DNA of 64,000 bases from contig JAMPIV010004905.1 in assembly GCA_024509875.1 (NCBI GenBank), forward strand, positions 827,270 to 891,269, written 5' to 3'. A program made the position numbers and the translations under genes. Positions 32,740-42,802 of the stretch are shown here, one piece after another. The first letter of the stretch is position 1; every line of letters starts with the position of its first letter. Under the pieces are notes generated by a model that saw only the letters and a program-made list of their open reading frames with translations, did not search any database and was not told the DNA's origin. This DNA comes from Oreohelix idahoensis (taxonomy: Eukaryota > Mollusca > Gastropoda > Stylommatophora > Oreohelicidae).

Positions 32740-33090
32740 ATGTCTCTCTCTCTCTCTCGCTCTGTCTTTCTCTCTCTACCTCGCTCTCTGTGTCTCTCTC
32801 TCTGTCTTTCTCTCTCTCTCTATCTATCTCGCTCTCTCTGTCTCTCTCTCTGTCTTTCTCTCTATCTATCTCTATCGCTCTCTGTCTCTCTGTCTCTCTC
32901 TCTATCGCTCTCTCTCTGTCTCTGTCTCTCTCTCTATCGCTCTCTGTCTTTCTCTCTCTCTCTGTCTCTCTCTCTCTGTCTCGCTCTGTCTCTCTCTGTC
33001 TCTCTCTCTGTCTCTCTCTGTCTCTCTCTGTCTCTCTCTATGTCTCTCTCTCTGTCTCTCTTTCTCTCTCTCTCTCTCTTTGTCTCTCTT
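32740..33090. repeat. imperfect (TC)n / TCTCTCTGTC array
   Basis: About 350 bases of TC dinucleotides with regular GTC and ATC interruptions. The Ser/Leu-rich frames are artefacts. Confidence 0.95.
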
Positions 33091-34495
33091 TTTAGTTATT
33101 TTAAAGCTTGCTTTTTAAGATATCATTTGTATCTAATTAAGTTCTGGGTATATTTTTGTTTAAATATTCAACTAAACCGTTTTAAAATGTGTCAAATGCC
33201 TTTCTCTTTTAATATATGTTTTAGATAATGTTTTAGATAAGAAAAATATGTCTCACTTTAGTTCAAAACGCTATTTTTTTAATAAACCGATGCTAAAATG
33301 GCTAATGTCTTTTCTCGATACACCTGTCTATCTCACAAACAAAATGCTCGGAATTTTATCTTGGTACATGTCACAAATGTTTGCTTATGGTACAACTCGA
33401 GTCAAGTTATAAAACAGCTGTTCCCTGTGTAAACGAATTGTCGATATTCGTACGTGCTAACACGACATTTAGAGCAACAGCCCTGTTTGTTTAGGTATCG
33501 TATTACCAGGTGAAACGGACTGTTTCATAACACCTGCACAGTGGGTAAACATTGGTCTGTTTTCGGGACGTGCTAATTACACTATTCAGTGGCCGTAAAC
33601 CATTGTGTAAAAGGTAAGGTCATTCAACTCTGTTACGAACGCGCATTTTTGGGGGATATAACGGGATGCATTGTTTCAGACGTATCATTAAACCATCAGA
33701 AACTGAAGCGAACACAACTCTGAAAGAAAAGAACCAATTGTTTTGTCATAGTACGTATTCGTTTGTTTTATTTTCTTTGTTAAATTGTTAGGCTACCATA
33801 AATATCTTTAACAATATCTGTTTTTTCGTGTGTTAAGATGTAAAATTATTTAATAACGTTATAAAAAGTTGATTGTTTGTATTCGGTACTCTGTGTTAAG
33901 ATGTTAAAATATCTCTAATAGTATTATAAAAAGTTGTTTGTTTGTATTCGGTACTCTGTGTTAAGATGTTAAATTATTTCTATTTAGAGAATCTATAAGT
34001 TTTAGTTGCTTGTTTTTGCGTGTGTCGTATTAAATATCTCTTTTCTATTTAAAAGGTATGTCTGTATATTCGATTTTTCGCTAGTCCGTGTTGCTAAAAA
34101 ATCTGTTTCAAAATAGTCTATCTGTGTTAACTCAGATACTAAATTGTTTTATGTTAAATCCGGACATAACATATTTTTGTTCATTTATGTGAGATTACTC
34201 AACCTGGATTTCAACTGATGGTGCAATACTACAAACTAAACTCGAGCGTGATGAATATTTTTTTTTTCACATAATAAAGAAAATTAAAGAGAACATAGCA
34301 TATTTTTTAACAGTACTATACATGTAAAAATATAGAGATAATACAATCAACATATTACATTTGAAACAAGTTTATATCTCCATTATTTCTTACACGACAG
34401 ATCAGTTCGTCACGCGCAGGCTGGATTTTTTTAATCGATATCTTTGCACAGCGCGCGCGCGGGGTAATTTCTTTCACATAGAATAAGAAATAACA
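33091..34495. other. Polinton spacer without genes
   Basis: AT-rich. A ~40-base phrase (TTGTTTGTATTCGGTACTCTGTGTTAAGATG) occurs twice in tandem near 33875-33967, with related partial copies nearby. No frame recognised. Confidence 0.5.
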
Positions 34496-34497
34496 CT

Positions 34498-34582
34498 GTG
34501 TTTATTCTCTCTTCTCTCTTCTCTCTTCTCTCTCTCTCGCTCTTTCTTTTTCTTTCTTTCTTTCTTTTTCTTTCTTTCTTTT

Positions 34583-34630
<48 letters not shown>

Positions 34631-34740
34631 TTTCTTTCTTTCTTTTTCTTTCTTTCTTTTTCTTTCTTTCTTTCTTTCTTTCTTTTTTTTTCTTTCTTTC
34701 TATCTTTCTCTCTCTTTCTCTCTTTCGCTCTCTCTCGTTG
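34498..34740. repeat. (TTTC)n / TC array before the polymerase gene
   Basis: About 240 bases of CT and TTTC repeats end 48 bases before the zinc-finger frame. The following CTACTTCACAG resembles a 3' splice site directly before the ATG at 34788. Confidence 0.9.
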
Positions 34741-34787
34741 TATTTAATTTTATGTGTGAGTAATGTGTTTTCGTTTCTACTTCACAG

Positions 34788-35690
34788 ATGTCTTCAATTC
34801 AAAATGTTTGTGGCCAATGCGGCAAATCATTCACTCGAGCTCGCGATATCGCGAGACATATGCGGACGGTACATGCTGCACCGACACACCCCTGTCGTGT
34901 GTGTCCTCAAATATTCACAAGTCGTGATGCACTCCAACAACATATTGAGGTCTTTCATGGCCCAGCGGCCCCGAGATCCTCCACAGCGGAAGCCATTGCA
35001 CCGGGGGCCGCTACAAACGTCCCAGTGGGAACCACCACTGCACCGGCGGGCGCTAAAGACAACTCAGTGGGGACCACCACTGCAACGGCGTCCGCTACAA
35101 ACGTCCCAGTGGGGACCACCACTGCAACGGAAGGTGTTATAGACAAATCAGCGGGGACCACCACTGCACCAGGGCACAGTCTCACGTGTCCCCGCTGCAA
35201 CAAAACATTTACCCGCCTTGACAATTTAACACAGCACATAAAGACAGTCCACTCAATGCCTGGTTTAGCTGTGACATTTGTGGGAAACAATTCAGCCGAC
35301 GCAGCAGTTTACGGGCCCACAGAATCCACCAACATCAGACTGTCCCCACACAAACATCAGGTGCCACAACAGATGTCACAACAACATCGAGGTCGGCGCA
35401 CCAACAGACAGCAACAGACACATCATCATCATCGAGATCGGGGCACCAACAGACAACAACAGACACATCATCATCATCAGATCGGGGCTGCAACAGGCAC
35501 CATCATCATCATCTCGCAGCGAGCACAACATCAACAACACGACAACTTCGACACTACCATCAGCGACCTCTTCCTCAAGCCCCATCCCAGCCCACCCACC
35601 AAAAACAGGCCAGACCAAGAAACGTCCCATGACCAGTACCCAAACCCGTATAAAAAAAACCCCGTCTCCCTACTGAAGCAGACTCTTTAG
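34788..35690 (+). pseudogene. C2H2 zinc-finger region, N-terminal part of the polymerase gene
   Basis: Three C2H2 fingers are seen in this frame: CGQCGKSF...HMRTVH (residues ~8-29), CRVCPQIF...HIEVFH (~36-57) and CPRCNKTF...HIKTVH (~137-158). A fourth, CDICGKQF...HRIHQH, is in another frame from about 35265. A frameshift near 35255-35265 therefore separates it. Between fingers 2 and 3 is a repeated VGTTTA stretch. Downstream, low-complexity His/Gln/Ser sequence leads to the polymerase frame at 35810. Zinc fingers ahead of the polymerase are known in Polintons, so I read it as one gene. Confidence 0.65.
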
Positions 35691-35809
35691 AAGACTTACA
35701 GGTTGACATAAAACAAGTCTACATCGATAACTGGCAAGCAATTAAAACACATTCCAATAAACATAAATATCTATCCACATTCACTTTTTTCAACAGACCA
35801 ACAGAAAAT

Positions 35810-37744
35810 ATGGACTGGGAAAGTCTCTTGCTCCCTGTATTTACACAACAGACAAAAAGATTCAAAATAAACTACAGTTTTCACATCATCTTGAGACACA
35901 GAGAAACAAATGACCTTCGCTTCTTTCACGCTTCCTCGAATAACACAGTCGTCTTAGATCAGCCACACTTAGTCAACAACATCACAGATTTCAAAGCTTT
36001 TCTCTCACAATTACACGACAGCGATATTGTCACACAAGCACAATTAAATAGACCAAACACAAAATACTTTGTGGAAGCCATCCCAGCCACATCGTTCTAT
36101 CTGTACCATATCCAAGACTTTCCCATCGGCTGCTGCATACAAGACATTCCCTCTTTCATCACGGACAATCACCACATCCATACACTACAACACGACTCAA
36201 ACTCAAAACCATACAGTGATAACTTTTGCTTTTTTAGATGTCTAGCCGTTTTTAGGGGTGGTGCCGTTAAGAACGTTAGAACACCGACGCGCCGACTAGT
36301 CGAACAGTGGCAAACACAGCAGGGACTTAGGTCCCTCATCGATTTCCCCGGGGTTAGTTTAATCGATATGCCCCAATTAGAAAAATGTTTTAACGTAAAT
36401 ATTGACGTTTTTGAGTTTGAAGATGAGGAAAACCTGACCCCCAAACTTAGAGGTAGCGACACTTTTCCAGATACGTTGCGTCTGTTAATGTTTAAGAACC
36501 ATTTCATGTACATAGCAGATATCGATAGGGCCAGTAACTCTTTTTCGTGTCCCGATTGCGGTAAGTTGTGGCAGGAGTATTGGCTTATGGCGCGCCATGA
36601 AAAGCGCTGTACCGTCTCTAAGCGAAGAGAAACATTTAGCGGTGGTGTGTATAATCCCCCAGAGACCATTTGGGACTTAATCAAGGAGAAGGGGATAGAC
36701 GTAGACACAAAATTCGTCTTCCCTTATAGCGCCACGTTTGACTACGAGTGTTTTTTTGAGAACACTGTAGTGCCCAGTGGTAATGCCACTACCTACACAG
36801 CCAAACACGTGCCCCTGTCGTGTTCGGTGGCTTCTAACGTCCCCGGTTTTGAAGCCCCCGTGTGTTTTATCACAACGGGTGATCCACAGGAGTTGGTCAA
36901 TACGATGGCTGACCATCTGCTCAAAATTGCCGCGGCCTCTCATGAGATTCTGCGTGCGTATTTTGACGACGTTTGCACACAACTCAAGGCTTTAGAGACG
37001 ATCAGTAATTCAGACGGGCTCCTTACTAGATTAGAGGGTTATTTGGGGCAGCTACCCGTATTAGGTTTCAATTCGGGGAAGTATGACGTGAACGTAATCA
37101 AACCGTATCTCATCCGATATTTCATGGGGGAAGACTTCAAATTTTTAGTCAAGCGAAACAATAATTTTATGTGTATTGCCACTAGCGACTTAAAGTTTTT
37201 AGATATAGTCAATTACCTAGCCCCGGGGTTTAGCTATAGCAAATATCTCGCGGCGTACAAGGTTGAAGAAACTAAAGGATATTTTTGTTACGAGTACATA
37301 ACAGATTTAGCAAAGTTAGACGAGACAGCGTTACCGCCCCACTCGGCATTTTTTTCCAAACTTAAAAATACTAACATTTCCGCCGATGAGTACGCCGAGT
37401 GCCAGAAGGTGTGGGCCGAGAACCACATGACCACGTTACGCGACTTTCTGACGTGGTACAACAATAAAGACGTGGTCCCCTTCCTGGCAGCGTTAGACCG
37501 ACAAGTTAGTTTTTACGCGCGCCTAGGTGTAGACATGTTTAAAGATGCGATCTCCGTGCCCGGTGTCACGTTAAAGTACCTCTTCAAAACCCTCCCGCCC
37601 AACGTCATGTTTTCTTTATGTTCAAAGCAGGAGGTAGATTTGCATAACATCTTGCGCCAAAACATCGTCGGGGGACCCTCAATTATTTTTCACAGGTTCC
37701 ACGAGCAAGGCAAAACCCGCATTAGAGGTGGCAAACCTGTTTAA
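35810..37744 (+). pseudogene. protein-primed DNA polymerase B, N-terminal/exonuclease part
   Basis: 644 residues ending at an in-frame TAA (37742-37744). The opening FKINYSFHIILRHRETNDLR matches the conserved start region of Polinton polymerases. A Cys2-His-Cys cluster (CPDC...H...C) is at 247-267. Proofreading motifs: Exo I D311/E313 (TFDYECFF), Exo II N421/D426 (GFNSGKYDV), Exo III Y550/D554 (WYNNKDVVPF). The stop precedes motif A by six codons, with no change of frame. So the exonuclease half and the polymerase half are split by one nonsense change. Confidence 0.93.
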
Positions 37745-39517
37745 TCCATTAAAGGTTTTGATGCCAACGCCCTTTATTTGTGGGCGTTAATGCAGAAAAT
37801 GCCCACTGACTTTCCCGTTAGACGGTACAAGGATGATGGTTTCAAGCACCACAAACTCCACAAATATACCGTGCAGTGCCGCGATTATTTGGCTTGGGTC
37901 TCCCACCAAAAAAAAGTGACCTTAAAAACCCAGTTTAACGGACGTGAGAAGGCGTTGGGTGATGTATGCGTTAGGGTAGACGGTTGGGACAAATACTCTC
38001 AGACCGCCTACCAGTTCCATGGGTGCCTATTCCACGGCCACCCTAACTGCCCACTAACCGCCGGTCGTGACGTTAACCCAGTCAACAACAAACCATTGGC
38101 TGAGTTGTACGCAGATACGGTGGAAACAAGTTCTTATTTACGGGGCCATTGCAACGTTACCGTTGTCGAAATGTGGGAATGCGAGTGGCAGGCGTTGAAG
38201 AAAACCGACCCATCAATCCGTCGTTTTCTGAACGCCACCTTCCCGAACCAGAAACCATCTTACACGAAATGTCGGTACCCCCTGACAAAAGAAAATATTC
38301 TCGCCTCGGTGCTGGACGAGACCTTGTTTGGCCTAGTCGAGTGTGACATCCATGTCCCCGACTCTTTAAAAGACCATTTCTCTGAGATGACGCCCATTTT
38401 TAAGAATGTTGACGTCACGAGGGAAGATATTGGGCCTTTCATGCGGGAATACGCCGAAAAACATAAACTCCTGACTACCCCCAGACGGACGTTGATCGGG
38501 AGTTATGTGGGCAAGAAAATTCTCCTGACGACACCTCTGCTTCGCTGGTACCTAACCAAAGGGTTAGAAGTCACCTGTATCTACCAGGTGCTTGAGTATA
38601 CACCCGTGACGTGTTTCAAACGGTTTGGGGACACTGTTTCGAACGCGCGTCGACAGGGTGATACTGATCCTGCCTACGCCATTACCAGCGAGACCATGAA
38701 ACTGCTAGGTAACGCGGCCTACGGCAAGACATTAACCAATAAGGCGAAGCACGTTGATGTCTCGTACACGATGGGCGTGGGTACCTCTGACCAAATAAAC
38801 TCACCCCGCTTTAGGAAAATGACGTTAGTGACGGACGACATATTCGAAGTAGAGAAACTTAAACAGACTATATGTTGGGACCTCCCCGTTCAGATAGGAT
38901 TTTTCGTCTACCAATACGCTAAATTACGCATGTTAGAATTTTACTACGACTGTTTAGATAAATTTGTAGATAGGTCAGACTTTCAGTTGTGCGAGACGGA
39001 CACAGACAGCCTTTACTTGGCCCTTAGTTCAGACAACTTAGCGGACGTTGTTAAGCCCGCTTTGCGACAGGAATTTTATAGCTCCTACCACCAGTGGTTC
39101 CCCGCCGAAGTATGTCCCGACCATAGACCCGTTTTCGTCGCTACCGAGGGTAAAACGCGCGCCCTTTGTCAAAAATGCCGCGAACAAACCTTATTCGACA
39201 AGCGGACACCGGGCCTTTTTAAATTAGAGTACGAAGGCAGAGGGATGGTTTCCCTCTGTAGCAAGACATATCACTGTTTTGGTGACTACGACAAAACCAC
39301 CACCAAAGGACTCAACAAACACCACAACAAAGTAGACAAACACACATTCCTAGAAGTCCTCAACACACAACAGGCACAGGGTGGGAAAAATATCGGGTTC
39401 CGGGCACACAAATCCTCCATCTACACATACGAACAACACCGCAACGCCCTGTCTTACTTTTACATAAAACGACAAGTACACCCCGACAACGTCACCACCT
39501 CACCCCTCAACATTTAA
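37745..39517 (+). pseudogene. protein-primed DNA polymerase B, catalytic part
   Basis: Reading continues in frame after the TAA. Motif A is GFDANALYLW (Asp codon at 37760-37762), motif B KLLGNAAYGKT and motif C CETDTDSLYL. An FHGCLFHGHPNCPL segment, seen in this polymerase family, comes earlier. The C-terminus has FKLEYEGRGMVSL and a lysine-rich TTKGLNKHHNK. Catalytic residues are intact, so the inactivation is by the upstream stop, not by decay of the active site. The protein would copy the linear element using a terminal protein as primer. Confidence 0.93.
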
Positions 39518-39819
39518 ACTGTCTGTACACACAGATACCACATACACAGCACCTCTATTTCTTACGACAATGTGACGACAATGTGACGACACCCCTCAAG
39601 GTCTGCTATATATATATATTATTGTACATATCACTATGTATTATTTATCTATGTTTGATAATGTTAAAAAAAATACACCATATAATTATATATTAATTTG
39701 CTAACAAATTACTGCATAATGTACATTTTGTAAAAGATACTGTACAATGTATTACGTTAAAAAAGACTATATATATTACCATGTATGTTTTTGCTATTAC
39801 AAAAAACACTATTGAATAT
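39518..39819. other. AT-rich tail between polymerase and right TIR
   Basis: No genes. Very AT-rich with short TA runs; may hold the polymerase polyadenylation site. Confidence 0.5.
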
Positions 39820-40337
39820 AAAATAAAAACTATATTAACTAAAACGCTTTTTTGTTACCTATATATCGTCTAATTGTTTGTCTAAATGTTCGTCTAACTG
39901 TTGTAAAATATCTGTTTGTATAACTGTTTGTCTAAATATAACGTATACATATTGTCTAAATATATATTTTCCTATTATCTAAAAGTTTGTCTAACACTAC
40001 CTAAGTTGACTATACTAATAATATATAAAAAAACCGCCATCTTGCCTTATATAAACATCGTCTTCTTGTTATCTCAAGTCCACCATCTTGTCCCAAATTA
40101 TCTCCTCCTTGTTATCTCAAGTCCGCCATCTTGACCCAAATAATCTCCCCCTTGTTATCTCAAGTCCGCCATCTTGACCCAAATAATCTCCCCCTTGTTA
40201 GCTCAAGTCCGCCATCTTGCGCCTGCAGATTGCGCCTATATAAAAGTCACGCGCCTGCAGAATTTTTGCTATATAAAAAGTCACGCGCCTGCAGCGCGCC
40301 TGCAGAATAATACCTGTTTCTAACATTCCCTACTACT
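39820..40337. repeat. Polinton right terminal inverted repeat
   Basis: 518 bp, the inverted partner of the left repeat. It has one or two additional 43-bp units and an extra TTAGACGAACATTTAGACAA-type block (in minus reading). It ends CATTCCCTACTACT at 40337, then AAAAAAATGAC of the target. Confidence 0.95.
40034..40218 (-). promoter_or_regulatory. tandem YY1-like motifs in right TIR
   Basis: CCGCCATCTT (complement of AAGATGGCGG) at 40034-40043, 40124-40133, 40166-40175 and 40209-40218, plus a one-base variant CACCATCTT at 40082-40090. They mirror the left-end sites and point inward. Confidence 0.45.
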
Positions 40338-40670
40338 AAAAAAATGACAAGGTTACCAACGTGGAACTGATGACAAGAACTAGACAAGTGCCAGTGGAAC
40401 AAGAGATGAGAAGAAGACGATGGCGATGGATAGGACACACACTGAGGAAACCTGTTGATAGCATTACAAGGCAGTCCTTGTTCTGGAACCCCCAAGGCAA
40501 GAGAGGCAGAGGTAGACCACGAAGCACATGGAGAAGAGAGCTGGAAACGAGTGAAAATGATGAGGAGAACGTGGAAAGAACTCGAGATGATGGCACGTGA
40601 CGGGAGGACTTGGCATGTGTTTGTTGAAGGCCTATGCTCCTTTGGGAGTGGAGGGATATGATGATGATGA
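40338..40670 (+). pseudogene. non-LTR reverse transcriptase, right part split by the Polinton
   Basis: Starts with NDKVTNVEL, then TRTRQVPVEQEMRRRRWRW, IGHTLRKPVDSITRQSL and the arginine-rich GKRGRGRPRSTWRRELE. A frameshift near 40545-40560 moves coding to another frame, ending DGRTWHVFVEGLCSFGSGG followed by an (ATG)n tail. It continues the fragment at 25236-25377, less ~55 bases. These elements end in short tandem repeats. Confidence 0.8.
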
Positions 40671-40689
40671 ATATATTATATTCGATTCC

Positions 40690-40915
40690 CTTTATATTCC
40701 ACGTGGAGCAAGGCGCCAATACTGTACCTGGTCCTCTTGCAGGAAGCCTGCGTCAAAGTATTCATGTGCTTTTGAAGCAGTGCTTTCTTCAACAAATTGT
40801 TTTACATGATACGTTTGCCAGCTCCATGCATAAACCTCATATTAGTTGCCTCTTACGTCATGCTTCAGAAAGAAGTAGCCCTATTATTTCTTAGTCTCTA
40901 CGGAGACCCCTCGAG
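40690..40915 (+). repeat. repeat shared with 21560-21790
   Basis: About 220 bases aligned with the segment that follows the other copy of the same non-LTR fragment, from GTGGAGCAAGG-type start to the AGAACT end. Confidence 0.6.
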
Positions 40916-41171
40916 AACTACACTTGCCTTTGGCTTGCTGTCACAAAAATATTCTCAACCAAGATGGTCTGTATAGTGGTGTGCATTCACTTTGGCAAAC
41001 ATTCTGTAAAATGTAATATTTATCTAAAATACAGGGGGTTGGGGGGGGGGGGGATCTAGGTCATATAATTCTTTTATTCAGGACCTCATACTGGTGTATA
41101 TCTGCTTGTCTATTCTTGGCTTTGTTTTCTGTTTATTTTTTTTCTTTAGGTAAGTTCTTGCTCAAATTACT
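40916..41171. other. unannotated, with a G-run at 41034-41053
   Basis: Contains GGGGGTTGGGGGGGGGGGG; nothing else recognised. Confidence 0.5.
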
Positions 41172-42802
41172 TTGCCAAAAGACATACTTACTTACTTAGT
41201 CGTTCCCCTTCTACCGTGAGGTGTAGAGGTTTGGAAGAGAGAGCGCCAGACTATCCTAACGGCTGTCTTCCTCCTGGCCTGGTTCCATTCTAGTCCTCGG
41301 TCCTTCAAAGATTGTCTAATGTTGTCCTCCCAGCGGACTCTGGGTCGTCCTGGGGGTCTTGATCCCTGGCTCTTTGTTTTCATGCTTGTCGTGGTAGCCG
41401 ATCTTCTCCCATTCTGCAGACACGGCCAAACCATCTTAGTTGGGACTGTTCTACTTGGGTCTGCAGGGGTGGGATTTTTGGCCTTGAGGTATCGTCTGGT
41501 TGCGGACCATGTCTCTTCTTGTTACTTCAACCACCTTTCTCAGATACCGCATTTCTGAGGTTTGGATCTGGCTTTTGTGGGCTGCAATCATTGCCATGAC
41601 TCGCATCCATATGTCAAGTTTGGGACATAGGTGGAGCGGTATACAGCCATCTTCGTTTTCTTACCAACCTCTCTTGCTGAGGAATCCTCGATTTATGGCC
41701 TGAAAAAGTCTCCCAGCTGCTGCTTTTCGAGTGGCCAACTCTTCTTTGATACCTCCCTTTCGGTCTATAATAGCTCCGAGATATTTAAAGTGGTCGACCT
41801 GCTCCAGGACCTGTTCTCCCAGCTTAATCTGATGTCTTCTTTCTTCTCGTGATATCACCATGGATTTTGTTTTAGAGCTGCTTATGATCATCCCTCTCTT
41901 CTCCAGCTCTTCCTTCCAGACTTGCAGGTTGGATTGGAGATGTGCCTCTGATTTAGCAATCAGGGCAACATCATCAGCTAATGCCAGCTCTAAAATACAT
42001 ACCTGTCTCATCTTCCAGTACCCCACTGAATACTTTCTTGTTCTCTCCTTACATGCCTTGATAACATCGTCCATGAGGAGTATGAAAAGATAAGGTGACA
42101 GGATATCACCTTGTCTTACACCAGTGGTGGTCCTGAACTCTTCTGACTTATGGTTTGCTGTCCTCACATAATTTCTGCAAGACTTGTAGAAGATCTGTAT
42201 AGCATGAATCAGAGGTGCTGGAATGTTCTTCCTTGCCAAACAGTCCCAAAGTTTTCTCCAGGGGACCCTGTCAAACGCCTTTTCCAGATCTATGACACAA
42301 AGATGGATCTCACTCTTATACTTAAGGGCCTTTTCACTCAGCTGTCTGAGTGTGAAGATTAAGTCTTGAGTACTTCGGTTTGCTCGGAATCCGCACTGGA
42401 TCTCCTCCAATTGTGGCTCAGCTAGGCGTCGGAGTCTCTGCTCTAGGATTCTAGAGTAGATTTTACTAGGGACACTGAGAAGGGATATGCCTCTGTGGTT
42501 TCCACATTATCGATTGTCACCTTTTTTGAAAATTGGTGTTATGATGGCAATCTCCCAATCCTTTGGTATGGTCTTGTTGCACCATGCTGCCTGTAGGACC
42601 CTTAAGAGTAATAGGTCACCTGATGCTCCTATGTACTTAACCATTTCTGGTGTTATACCATCATGCCCTGCTGCTTTGCCCATCTTGATTTTCTCCAGTG
42701 CTGCCTTCAGTTCTTCCATCTTTATGTCATCTACATCACCATTGGATTCCTCTTCTGTGCTAGTGGTCATCATTTCTGATGCTTGACCTTGCCAAAAGGC
42801 AT
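41172..42802 (-). mobile_element. RTE-type retrotransposon, 5'-truncated copy 3
   Basis: Element 41186-42788 on the minus strand, between TTGCCAAAAGACAT (41172-41185) and TTGCCAAAAGGCAT (42789-42802), a 14-bp target duplication with one change. Reverse transcriptase motifs visible include KMGKAAGHDGITPEM, IITPIFKKGD, FRANRSTQDLIFTL, CVIDLEKAFDRVPW, TTGVRQGDILSPYLF and LALADDVALIA (catalytic DD). The frame shifts near 42500 and again near 41665 and 41390. The 5' half (endonuclease) is absent. The 3' end is a (TAAG)n tail. Confidence 0.9.

Larger units (their letters stand above)
25378..40337. mobile_element. Polinton/Maverick DNA transposon (virus-like), 14,960 bp
   Basis: The element is bounded by inverted repeats that begin AGTAGTAGGGAATGTT at the left end and end with its complement at the right. 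It carries the complete Polinton gene set: protein-primed DNA polymerase B, retroviral-type integrase, FtsK/HerA-type packaging ATPase, adenovirus-type protease, major capsid and penton-like minor capsid proteins, plus small accessory genes. Ten genes lie on the minus strand from 32267 to 25831; the polymerase lies alone on the plus strand. The ~2.5-kb divergent spacer holds simple repeats. No 6-bp target duplication is seen (left GACAAC, right AAAAAA). One stop in the ATPase and a frameshift plus one stop in the polymerase gene mark it as inactive. Confidence 0.97.

Noticed and set aside
32740..33228. Ser/Leu-rich frames of 101 and 162 codons, and a 214-codon frame at 34498
   Set aside because: Translations of TC and TTTC arrays; the last runs out of phase into the zinc-finger gene.
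34955..35630. Minus-strand frames opposite the zinc-finger gene
   Set aside because: Shadows of the Gly/Thr- and His-rich plus-strand coding sequence.
41034..41053. G-run that could form a G-quadruplex
   Set aside because: It is a near-homopolymer with only one loop; no sign of function.
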